From Lysobacterales bacterium (GTDB taxonomy: Bacteria > Pseudomonadota > Gammaproteobacteria > Xanthomonadales > Rhodanobacteraceae), in the NCBI GenBank assembly GCA_013298265.1, contig JAAFHE010000219.1:1-6674 (forward strand): 6,674 nt of DNA, in the 5' to 3' direction. A program made the position numbers and the translations under genes. Positions within the stretch are counted from its first letter, which is position 1; every line of letters starts with the position of its first letter. The notes beneath the pieces were generated by a model, which saw only the letters and a list, made by a program, of their open reading frames with translations, was not told the DNA's origin and did not search any database. Below, piece by piece: positions 1-5,869 of the stretch.

Positions 1-436
1 GAATTGCACAGTGACATTACGAAAGTTTGTTGCCGGAGACGGACACGGCTGTGCACGCCCCCCGGGCTGCGCCTGGTCATGCCAAGCACGCGACTCGGCG
101 CAGAGGCCGCCATGGCGGCGCCGGAAGCATATCGTCGCCCGCGGCACATCAGCCGGTAGCGGCACTGCGACACCGCCTCCGCGCAGGCATTCCTCGACCG
201 GCCCGGCCGCAGCGCGACCGCGCCTTCCGCGCCACCGACACGGAGGTCGACAGCGTCGCTATCGTTCGTCACCGCAAAGCAAGCACCCGAGGCCCGCTCA
301 GCGATCCACCGCAGTCGGCCGCGCCTTCCAACAGCGCTCGCCCTCGCAGAACCTGGCGACTAGTAGTTCACCAGCCCACGAATGGCTCCACTTGTGTTAC
401 GCCCGTTTCTTTGTTGTGAAGAACTCTCGCAGGTTG
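1..436. other. Gene-free G+C-rich stretch
   Basis: No supportable gene is seen here on either strand. Long open frames exist in several frames (for example plus frame from position 11, and an open minus frame across about 1-370), but their translations are rich in Arg, Pro, Ser and Ala with no recognisable motif, no convincing ribosome binding site and no hydrophobic or domain pattern. This is what random G+C-rich DNA gives. It could be decayed coding sequence or the edge of a neighbouring element outside the window. From about 380 onward the base composition drops and the stem-loop array begins. Confidence 0.6.
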
Positions 437-558
437 TTGAGAAAGGAGCAGAAACTCCTTTCTCAATCGAACGGCGCAAGCAGAGCTTGCGCACGTTCTC
501 CGCTAGCGGGCTGTCTCTCCACAGCCTGCGAGGCGCCTTGATTGCTCAAGGCGCTTCG
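437..558. repeat. Array of four tandem stem-loops; candidate structured RNA or DNA element
   Basis: Four inverted repeats tile this stretch. Hairpin 1 (437-466) has a perfect 12-bp stem (TTGAGAAAGGAG paired with CTCCTTTCTCAA) and a 6-base loop. Hairpin 2 (469-498) has a 13-bp stem with one bulged A at 493; its inner stem is GCGCAAGC/GCTTGCGC around a 3-base loop. Hairpin 3 (507-528) pairs GGCTGT with ACAGCC, extended by two pairs, and competes with the palindrome CCGCTAGCGG (500-509). Hairpin 4 (529-558) has a 13-bp stem with one G-T pair (core GCGCCTTGA/TCAAGGCGC) and a 4-base loop. Hairpins 1, 2 and 4 are each exactly 30 bases. None is followed by a run of T on the plus strand, so they are not ordinary intrinsic terminators. 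The inverted repeats are seen directly; a role as a noncoding RNA, a mobile-element end or a protein-binding array is inference. I do not recognise a known RNA family. Confidence 0.75.
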
Positions 559-606
559 ACTGCAACCCCAATTTCTCAGCGCGAAGTTTTTATACCAAAT
601 TCACCA

Positions 607-634
607 TAGACAACAAAAACTCATAAGCCATATT
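607..634 (+). promoter_or_regulatory. Weak sigma-70-like promoter candidate
   Basis: TAGACA at 607-612 (five of six to TTGACA) is followed after 16 bases by CATATT at 629-634 (four of six to TATAAT). It lies in the only distinctly A+T-rich patch upstream of the secreted-protein gene (601-660 is about 42% G+C). If real, the transcript would carry a leader of roughly 125 bases containing the hairpins at 666-739. The match is modest and could occur by chance. Confidence 0.22.
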
Positions 635-665
635 GCGAGTTGTATTGATGCCGCCATTGCCGCTG

Positions 666-739
666 CGTAGACTACGAAGCGATACGTACATGCCGTGCTT
701 ACCGGCAAAATACGTAGCTTTCCGTCTGGTTAGAGACGG
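666..739 (+). promoter_or_regulatory. Structured leader upstream of the secreted-protein gene
   Basis: Three inverted repeats follow one another. CGTA/TACG lies at 666-676 around a 3-base loop. A longer hairpin spans 683-716, with outer arms TACGTA (683-688) and TACGTA (711-716) and inner arms TGCCG/CGGCA around a 7-base loop. CCGTCT/AGACGG lies at 722-739 with a 6-base loop. The last ends 20 bases before the ribosome binding site of the gene starting at 769. The self-complementary TACGTA copies could be half-sites for a DNA-binding protein, or the hairpins could act in the 5' leader RNA. The repeats are seen directly; the regulatory role is inferred. No T-tract follows, so attenuation by an intrinsic terminator is not supported. 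Confidence 0.35.
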
Positions 740-768
740 CCCTAATGTCCCTTGTTTCTGGAGCAGTC

Positions 769-1266
769 ATGAATTATTCGAGAGTAGTTGTGATGGCCCT
801 GGTGCTTATTGGCTGCGCGACTCAGGTCTGCGTTGCGGAGCCCGTTGCAGCTCCCGCTGGCATCACGTTCAAGTCCGACGATAACGAGCTGGTGACAATC
901 TCGGCGTTCAATCTGAGTGAGGCGGAATTTGCGGAATTCATTGCCGAGGCTGTCGACCCGGACGCGCCGATATCGGTGCTGGACAAAGGAAGTGACCTTT
1001 CGGTGGTCGTTCCTGACTACGGCTTGCTGAGCACAGACAGAAACGTCCTCAGTGAACCCTATCGCGACGCCCCCGAAGTGAGGGCGCTGGGCCGTAAGAG
1101 CTATCACGCATTTTTCCACTGGCACTGGGACATCCCTTCGACAGTGCGTTGTACCGACATCCGGATTTGGGGCGGGTACGCGATCGCGTGGGCGTACTTC
1201 AATGGAACCTATCCCAGCTGGCGCTTGGCTACCATCGACTCGGTCAATAGCGGCGGCTGTCCCTGA
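769..1266 (+). CDS. Small exported protein of unknown function
   Basis: This encodes 165 residues. I chose ATG 769 because GGAG (760-763) lies 5 bases upstream; an in-frame ATG at 745 has no such site and would put eight extra residues before the signal sequence. The N-terminus is a typical export signal: a short n-region with Arg5, then a hydrophobic core (residues 6-14). Two processing routes are possible: LIGC at 13-16 fits a lipobox, giving a lipoprotein with Cys16 (+2 Ala, which would favour the outer membrane), while CVA-E at 21-24 fits signal peptidase I. The mature part has an acidic middle (residues 51-67) and an aromatic/His cluster FHWHW (116-120). Cys128 and Cys164 could form a disulfide. 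I recognise no family. It faces away from the T6SS module and is separated from it by the transposase remnant, so a link to the effector is not supported. Confidence 0.68.
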   Translation: MNYSRVVVMALVLIGCATQVCVAEPVAAPAGITFKSDDNELVTISAFNLSEAEFAEFIAEAVDPDAPISVLDKGSDLSVVVPDYGLLSTDRNVLSEPYRDAPEVRALGRKSYHAFFHWHWDIPSTVRCTDIRIWGGYAIAWAYFNGTYPSWRLATIDSVNSGGCP

Positions 1267-1288
1267 TTGTAGATTGACAAGGCTGCGC

Positions 1289-1339
1289 ATTCTGGGGGCA
1301 TGACGCCCCCGGAATCGGCTCGGTAATTGAGGCCGATTC
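1289..1339 (+). terminator. Two overlapping alternative hairpins after the secreted-protein gene
   Basis: The first hairpin (1289-1315) has an 11-bp stem containing GGGGGC/GCCCCC and one G-T pair around a 5-base loop, starting 22 bases after the stop codon. The second (1312-1339) pairs GAATCGGC with GCCGATTC around 12 bases. They share the GAAT at 1312-1315, so full pairing of both at once is impossible. The position fits a transcription end or an mRNA 3' stabiliser. No T-run follows either stem on the plus strand, so intrinsic termination is uncertain. Confidence 0.42.
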
Positions 1340-1439
1340 GCCGTCAGCCCATGCGACGACAGGCGGCGGGAGTGCAGGAAATTCAAACGCCATTTTCAGG
1401 CGGGAGGTTTTCGCCTCTGCGTCGGGGCTGATTCAGTAA

Positions 1440-1659
1440 TCACGCAACCACAGCGGCCGACGCGCGCGGTACCGGCCGGTAGCGTGTTTCCTCCATCGCA
1501 CCGTGCTTGTCGAAGTGATCGAGGGCGGCCCGAAGGGCGTGCGGCTCTTCGACGCCAGCGACGATCCGCGCCGCCGCAATGCACGCAGGTGTTCACGTCG
1601 ATGCCGAACACGCGCTTGAGGCGTTGCGCCCAGCTCATCGCACGACGGCGCTCGTCAGG
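1440..1659 (-). pseudogene. C-terminal remnant of an IS91-family-like transposase, frameshifted
   Basis: Reading the minus strand from about 1659 gives DERRRAMSWAQRLKRVFGID followed by a CxxC pair (VNTCVHCGGA). This closely resembles the C-terminal tail of Y2-type (IS91-like, Y2_Tnp) transposases, where RLKRVF-ID-x-C-x-x-C-GG is usual. Around 1564-1569 the frame breaks. The next frame continues the family pattern with RIVAGVEEPHALRAALDHFD and ends at a TGA at 1440-1442, after a Pro/Ala-rich tail. A short indel at GGCGGCGCGG (family members usually have Val-Arg between GGA and I-V) explains both halves. The catalytic HUH and tyrosine regions are absent, so the remnant is inactive. Its upstream boundary is uncertain. 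The family assignment comes from remembered motif similarity and was not searched. Confidence 0.7.
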
Positions 1660-1797
1660 GCGGCGGCAGTCAGCAGATTCGGGTGGCCTTGTCCTGGGCT
1701 GCGTTCGGTTGACTTGAATCCAGCGCGCACCTTAGCGTTTTCGATGCGCGCGCTGACGGCAACTGCATCGCAGTGACGCAAAGCAGCTCGCATTGTC

Positions 1798-1819
1798 CGG
1801 CGAGCCCAGCCGCTCGCCG
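1798..1819 (-). terminator. Hairpin downstream of the propeller gene; weak terminator candidate
   Basis: CGGCGAGC (1798-1805) pairs perfectly with GCTCGCCG (1812-1819) around a 6-base loop, beginning about 50 bases past the stop codon of the minus-strand propeller gene. It is the only strong hairpin between that stop and the transposase remnant. No T-tract follows in the minus direction, so it may mark the mRNA 3' end rather than be a classic intrinsic terminator. The rest of 1660-1868 holds no gene I can support. Confidence 0.33.
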
Positions 1820-1868
1820 TGAAAAGTGAACGCCACCCCTTCCCGATTGCGGCGACATGATACTTCGC

Positions 1869-2864
1869 TCACGCGGCATTATCCGGATGTTCCAGCCGAC
1901 GCCAGTGCGTGCCATCAAATGAGACGATGTCCTTGTAGCCGATGCTCCAGAGCACGCCGTCTTTCACATCAATGACGTTCGCATCGTCGACTTCCGGCAC
2001 GAGGCCAGTCTTGACACGGCGGATGATGCCGTCGTCGCTGAGCCCAAAGATCCCTTTGTTGGATGCCAGGTAGACACGCTCGGACAGCACTCCGAGGCTG
2101 CTGAAAAGCAGGATCTCGCTACAACTGCCGGCGCTGGAAAAACCGGTGCGCGCGTTGCCGCGCAACAGTACACCGCCAAAACCGCAGACCCATATCTCGC
2201 TTGTGGAAACCGCGCGAACGCACGTCAGCGGCCGCGAGGGGGCTTCAGCCTCACACTCAGCCCATGAATTTCCGTCATAGTGGAATATTTCGCCATTTCC
2301 ACCGATAACATAAAGATCGTCACTGGCCGCGCCGTCGATATCATTGAACTCCTTGCCGCCGATGTCGAGACCTGCCGCGTCCACCGCTGATTTCGGTGCA
2401 ACTGCGGGTTTATGCAGCGCGTCAGCGATCGCGTTCCACCGGCCTCCATTGCGCCGGTAAACTTGGCCGCCGGAGCCGACCACGTAAAGGTCTGCAGCCA
2501 CCTCGCGTATCGCCTTTACGTAGCCATAGATCGGCGGCTTGTCGCGACGCAATCCGGCACCGTCGATGTGTTCAACCCGCTTGCCGCCGACCCAGGTGAA
2601 TTCGACATCTCCGTGCTTGGACAGTGCGCAGTATTCCCGTCCGTTGGCGCCGAAACGCGACGCAACGCAAACGGAAACAATCTGCCAGTCCGCGAGATCA
2701 TGGTGCACCCAAGGCCGCGCCGTGTTCTGCGCATCGAAGAAAAACAGTCGCGCGAACTCGTCCTCGTCGTCGAGCTTGTCCGGCTTTGCAGCCAAGTAGA
2801 GGTAGTCGTTCTCGATGGCGCAGCCGGCGGAAAAAGTCACGGGCTCCTTGCTCGTACCACTCAT
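1869..2864 (-). CDS. Beta-propeller-like protein, predicted immunity to the adjacent nuclease
   Basis: This encodes 331 residues. ATG 2864 is preceded by AGGAG (2878-2874) at 9-base spacing, and an in-frame TAG five codons upstream fixes the start region. The protein has no signal peptide or membrane segment, so it should be cytoplasmic, where immunity to a DNase is needed. It carries recurring blade-like units of the form hydrophobic-Tyr/Trp-Val-x-Gly followed by Gly-x-(Ile/Val)-(Phe/Tyr) and a Trp: DLYVVGSGGQVYRRN (125-139), DLYVIGGNGEIFHYDG (183-198), EIWVCGFGGVLLRG (223-236), RVYLASNKGIFGLSD (263-277) and VLWSIGYKDIVSFDG (304-318), with two weaker units near residues 20-45 and 65-92. That suggests about seven blades. 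Asp/Glu are frequent, plausible for mimicking or blocking a DNA-binding surface. Lying last, directly after the toxin gene, it is the obvious immunity candidate. Parts of the gene are lower in G+C (2281-2340 about 48%) than the adaptor gene. The fold and role are inferred; a fused or accessory binding protein is an alternative. Confidence 0.72.
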   Translation of the reverse strand: MSGTSKEPVTFSAGCAIENDYLYLAAKPDKLDDEDEFARLFFFDAQNTARPWVHHDLADWQIVSVCVASRFGANGREYCALSKHGDVEFTWVGGKRVEHIDGAGLRRDKPPIYGYVKAIREVAADLYVVGSGGQVYRRNGGRWNAIADALHKPAVAPKSAVDAAGLDIGGKEFNDIDGAASDDLYVIGGNGEIFHYDGNSWAECEAEAPSRPLTCVRAVSTSEIWVCGFGGVLLRGNARTGFSSAGSCSEILLFSSLGVLSERVYLASNKGIFGLSDDGIIRRVKTGLVPEVDDANVIDVKDGVLWSIGYKDIVSFDGTHWRRLEHPDNAA

Positions 2865-3049
2865 GCGTAAATGCTCCTATCGTTTTCTGTTTGTCAGTTG
2901 CTCGCGCGAATAGCTGACGGACGAGCCGTAGCGAATCACCTCTGCCGGTGCATGCTGTCGCGACATAACATGGCTAACCGCATTCGCTCAGCTCCCTTCT
3001 CGCGGCGACATCCAGGCAGGATTCTTCAGCGTAGCCGCCAGACATGAGG
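2865..3049 (-). promoter_or_regulatory. 185-base gap between toxin and immunity genes, possible separate promoter
   Basis: This gap is much longer than the others in the module (4, 14 and 80 bases). It contains the perfect 10-bp palindrome TGTCGCGACA (2956-2965) and, nearer the propeller gene, an imperfect 26-base palindrome at 2893-2918 (arms GTCAG and CTGAC, core TCGCGCGA). Space and palindromes would suit an independent promoter and operator allowing immunity to be expressed without the toxin. I could not find convincing -35/-10 boxes, so this is suggestive only. No credible gene lies in the gap. Confidence 0.28.
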
Positions 3050-4249
3050 TCATCGACCCGGACCACCGCTCGGTGTCGCACCCTTGCCGATCTTCGTTAT
3101 GTCCACCGGCAGCTTGCCTGAAGGATCCGCACGCACGAGCGTGTTGAAGTCCAGCCCTTTTGCCTGGTGATAGGCTCGCAATTGGGCTTCGAGCGCGAGT
3201 GCGTTGCATCCCGTAACCCGCGCAACCGATAGCGCGCCAGCGGCCTCGATCACACCCAGCGGCGCACTGCCGATAGGCGTCCCGGCGAGGCCCGCAACGC
3301 GCTCGATCGGATCGTAGATCGCATGGATCTGCCCATGTTCCTTGGAGCGGCTTGCGTTCTTGCCGTCAACGCAGATGACAAGACCTTCGTCTTCGGAGAT
3401 ACCGCCCGGAATACGCGCGCTGCCACGCGACCCGACGCGGAAAACTCGGTCTGGCACGACATGATGGCCGGTCTTCGGTGCACACGTATCAGGCTTGTAT
3501 GGGCGCAATATGCAGCGCGGATCGCCCTTGACCTTGCCGCCTTTTTCCGCCGCTTCCTTCTCGGCCTGCTCGCGCGCAGCCTTTTCCCGTGCCTCTTTGG
3601 CCAGGCGTTCACGCAGCGCTTCCTCGGTTTCGTGCGCCACCTTTTTCTCGACCTGCTCAGCGACTGCGCCGGCACCTTTCCTGCCGTATTTCGCCGCCGT
3701 CGCCGCCTGCCCGCCCGCCGGCCACATCGCCGCCGCATCGAGCGCCGCATTGACATAGTCGCCTTCGGCGACATAGATCAGCGCGCCGACACCGTTGGCA
3801 ACCTCACCGACCACCGGGACGAGTCCGATCACGTCCAGCACGCCATGCGTGGCGGCGCTGCCCCAGCTTCCCCACCAGCCTTGCTCTTCCTTGCCGGCGG
3901 GCGCGGTCGGCGTCGGCGCACTGCTGCTGCCGCTGAGGTTCGGGCTCGTCTGCGGAACGATGATGCCTTGTGTGTTGGCGATCGGGCCGGGCTTGGGCTG
4001 GTTGTTCGGCTTGACCTTGCCGGTCTCGGGGTTGTCCCACCAGTCGCCGTCGCCCGCGGTCTTCAGCGGCTTCATGTCCGACGTCCACTGGCCCGGTTGT
4101 CCGTTCGGGAACTGCTGCTTGCCCCACTGGAAGATCTGATTGGGGCCGTCGAAGTAACCCTGCGACGTGACCAGGGTCGGCGTCTGGAAATACTGGAACG
4201 TGGTCGGCCCCAGGGAGGGTGTGGAATACCAGCCGGGCTGGAAGCTCAT
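3050..4249 (-). CDS. T6SS effector: GHH-signature HNH/endonuclease VII-type nuclease toxin
   Basis: This encodes 399 residues. ATG 4249 has GGAG with 9-base spacing, the same arrangement as its neighbour genes. Residues 1-125 are rich in Pro, Gly, Gln, Trp and Ser (flexible). Residues 136-180 form a hydrophobic glycine-rich segment (VLDVIGLVPVVGEVANG, then AEGDYVNAALDAAAM) common just before the toxin tip in polymorphic toxins. Residues 195-240 are a highly charged Glu/Lys/Arg/Ala helix, probably a coiled coil. The tip (about 245-385) carries GHHVVPDRVF (261-270), CVDGKN (293-298) and EHGQIH (304-309), matching the His and Asn pattern of Tox-GHH2 HNH/endo VII-fold nucleases, with His262, His263, Asn298, His305 and His309 as likely active-site residues, and the tail VTGCNALALEAQLRAYH (345-361). 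Such domains cut DNA, for example in the Tse7-type effectors of Pseudomonas. The key residues are present, so it is probably active. It lacks its own PAAR domain; the in-frame upstream gene supplies it. Confidence 0.86.
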   Translation of the reverse strand: MSFQPGWYSTPSLGPTTFQYFQTPTLVTSQGYFDGPNQIFQWGKQQFPNGQPGQWTSDMKPLKTAGDGDWWDNPETGKVKPNNQPKPGPIANTQGIIVPQTSPNLSGSSSAPTPTAPAGKEEQGWWGSWGSAATHGVLDVIGLVPVVGEVANGVGALIYVAEGDYVNAALDAAAMWPAGGQAATAAKYGRKGAGAVAEQVEKKVAHETEEALRERLAKEAREKAAREQAEKEAAEKGGKVKGDPRCILRPYKPDTCAPKTGHHVVPDRVFRVGSRGSARIPGGISEDEGLVICVDGKNASRSKEHGQIHAIYDPIERVAGLAGTPIGSAPLGVIEAAGALSVARVTGCNALALEAQLRAYHQAKGLDFNTLVRADPSGKLPVDITKIGKGATPSGGPGR

Positions 4250-4333
4250 GGGCAGGCGCTCCGCGATCGTATCGGTCGGTGCGCCAGCACCGTGCTGCGC
4301 AATGAAACCGCTGTGCTCACGTCGGCGTCCTCA
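4250..4333 (-). other. In-frame TGA and 27 open codons joining tip and toxin genes
   Basis: The stop codon of the PAAR-like gene (TGA, 4333-4331) and the start of the toxin gene (ATG, 4249) are in the same frame: 27 sense codons lie between them with no further stop. They read GRRREHSGFIAQHGAGAP at first and continue to the toxin Met. In most homologous effectors DUF4150 and the toxin are one polypeptide, so this looks like a fusion split by one stop codon, followed by use of an internal start. The GGAG upstream of 4249 supports separate translation; occasional readthrough would give a fused protein. The sequence relationship is certain and its meaning is inferred. Confidence 0.7.
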
Positions 4334-4690
4334 CGGCTTCTTGAAATTCATCCACACCGTGTCACCGGTGCGGACCAGTTGCCTGCCGTTGACGTAGACG
4401 CTGCGGCTCTTGGTGATGTTGTGGCTGATCAGGATGTTGGTCTGCGAGATGATGCCCTTGCCCATGCCAGGCTCGTCGCCCATCACCTTGTCGACAAAAC
4501 TCTCGTTGTGCAGGTAAGCCTTCTTGCCGTTGAAATACACGTTGGGCGAACACTGCTTGCTCATGTCCATCGCGTGGGTGATGGGATACGGGACGGGGTA
4601 TCCGGTCTTGCCGGGCGTCAGGCAGACATCCGGCGCGACGAAAACGAGCCGGAATTGTTTGTCCTTCGCGGTAGCGGTTTCCATGGCCAT
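4331..4690 (-). CDS. DUF4150 PAAR-like spike tip protein
   Basis: This encodes 119 residues, about one complete DUF4150 (PAAR-like) domain. ATG 4690 is preceded by GGAG (4703-4700) at 9-base spacing, and the gene starts 14 bases after the adaptor gene stop. Motifs in order are PDVCLTP (20-26), PVPYP (32-36), GDEPGMGKGIISQTN (71-85) and VNGRQLVRTGDTVWMN (100-115), all typical of the family. PAAR and PAAR-like proteins cap the VgrG trimer as a sharp tip and carry effectors fused to them or bound to them. Here the reading frame stops right after the domain, with the toxin as a separate frame just downstream, instead of the usual fusion. Its job is presumably to sit on the VgrG encoded upstream with help from the DUF2169 adaptor. 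Confidence 0.9.
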   Translation of the reverse strand: MAMETATAKDKQFRLVFVAPDVCLTPGKTGYPVPYPITHAMDMSKQCSPNVYFNGKKAYLHNESFVDKVMGDEPGMGKGIISQTNILISHNITKSRSVYVNGRQLVRTGDTVWMNFKKP

Positions 4691-4704
4691 GATGCAGTGC
4701 TCCG

Positions 4705-5865
4705 TTAGACGCGTGCGGCGTTGCGCTGGGCCAGGATCGCCGCGTTGCGCGCACGCGCGCCCTCGACATCCCAGGTGCCGATCTCGATCTTGTCGACGCC
4801 AGCCTTCGCGGCGACCAGCGCGCGCTGCACCACGACGAGCTGCATCGCCTTGAGGTCGAACTGCAGCGTGTCGATGAGGAGCGGCTTGAACATCGGCACG
4901 CCGGCCGAAAGATGCACGAGCAGGCGCGCATCGGGCCTGGGCAGGCGGAAACGCATTTCGCCGCCCGGATGCAGACCGATCATGACGACCTGCTCGCCAC
5001 CCGCGGGATAGTCGATCTGCTGGTCGTCCGGCGCCGCATTCCAGTACGCGAAATCGAAATCCTTAGGCAGCGCAGGCCAGCGCGTCTGTTTCCACGCGGC
5101 GTCGTAGGTTCCCGCCTTGAGACGCCGCGGCAGCCACCAGCGGCCGATCGGTCCCAGGCCGACAACGGGATACGTCGCCGCATCCGCGTCGCGCGCGGCG
5201 AACGGCTCGCCCAGCACTTCGAGCTGCGGAGCGACGAAGCCGTTCGCATCGACCCTGCGTACCCAGCGCTTCGACAGAAAGCCGCAGCCGATCGGGTTGT
5301 TCTCGTCGCGATCGAGAAACTCGGGTTCCCGGTCGTCCGCTACCTGCAGCGGCCACTGACACGTACCGCCCCAGGCCTGCTCGTAACGGATTGGCACACG
5401 TTCCACCGGCTGCGGATCGGTCACGCGCCAGCCCAGCGCGCCGGCCTCGATGCGGCGCGGCCCGGTGGCCTGCAGCGATTTTTCCCAGTCGCCGATGCGC
5501 ACGCCGACCGCGATGCGTTCGGCCGGCTTGCCCTGCAGCGCGCAGGCTTCCGCATGCGCAAACAGGATGTCGCAGCGCGGCTTGAACGGCGCGTAGTCGC
5601 TTTCCTGCACGACGCTGCTGAGATTCACCTCGCCGTAGTACTCGTCGGCTTCGACGAGCTCGGTCTGCTGTTCGGACAGCAGCAGATGCCCCTGATCGTC
5701 GGCGCGATACATGTCGTAGGTCGAGCGCGTCACGACGACATGGAACACCTCGTCGTTGACGTCGATCATCTGGAGATACTGGCTCGGCAGACGCGTGTGG
5801 TTGACCACTTCCGGCAGCGGCGCGGTCGGCAGCGGTGCATCGAGCAGATTGTCGGGACCGTTCAT
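4705..5865 (-). CDS. DUF2169 family T6SS effector adaptor/chaperone
   Basis: This encodes 386 residues, a normal full length. ATG 5865 lies 4 bases after the vgrG stop, with no strong ribosome binding site, so translation is probably coupled to vgrG. Family motifs appear in order: FKPRCD (94-99), YEQAWGG (161-167), NNPIGCGF (189-196), GLGPIGRWWLPR (236-247), AGTYDAAWKQTRWP (251-264) and DFDFAYWNAAPDDQ (269-282). There is no signal peptide or membrane segment, so it acts in the cytoplasm. DUF2169 proteins are established adaptors that bring DUF4150/PAAR-bearing effectors to a specific VgrG before firing and are not themselves the toxin. Its position between vgrG and the DUF4150 gene matches that role exactly. 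G+C is high (about 73% in 5101-5160), like a core part of the locus rather than the variable toxin/immunity end. Confidence 0.92.
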   Translation of the reverse strand: MNGPDNLLDAPLPTAPLPEVVNHTRLPSQYLQMIDVNDEVFHVVVTRSTYDMYRADDQGHLLLSEQQTELVEADEYYGEVNLSSVVQESDYAPFKPRCDILFAHAEACALQGKPAERIAVGVRIGDWEKSLQATGPRRIEAGALGWRVTDPQPVERVPIRYEQAWGGTCQWPLQVADDREPEFLDRDENNPIGCGFLSKRWVRRVDANGFVAPQLEVLGEPFAARDADAATYPVVGLGPIGRWWLPRRLKAGTYDAAWKQTRWPALPKDFDFAYWNAAPDDQQIDYPAGGEQVVMIGLHPGGEMRFRLPRPDARLLVHLSAGVPMFKPLLIDTLQFDLKAMQLVVVQRALVAAKAGVDKIEIGTWDVEGARARNAAILAQRNAARV

Positions 5866-5869
5866 GGCG

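Noticed and set aside
11..541. 176-residue plus-strand open frame
   Set aside because: Composition is Arg/Pro/Ser-rich with no motif, it has no good ribosome binding site, and it runs through the stem-loop array; typical of chance frames in G+C-rich DNA.
437..558. Integron attC site or CRISPR-like repeats
   Set aside because: The core GTTRRRY/RYYYAAC boxes are not present, and the four hairpins differ in sequence, with no spacer-repeat pattern.
742..1386. 214-residue minus-strand open frame opposite the exported-protein gene
   Set aside because: It is antisense to a frame with a clear signal peptide and ribosome binding site, and its own translation shows no domain pattern.
1470..1481. Perfect 12-bp palindrome TACCGGCCGGTA
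   Set aside because: It falls within the former coding sequence of the transposase tail (codons for Arg-Tyr-Arg-Pro-Val) and needs no separate explanation.
2974..3045. 23-residue minus-strand open frame starting 4 bases after the toxin stop
   Set aside because: No ribosome binding site and no recognisable features; too short to support as a gene or second immunity protein.
3323..4708. 461-residue plus-strand open frame
   Set aside because: It is antisense to the recognisable toxin and DUF4150 genes; the long opening is a side effect of high G+C codon usage.
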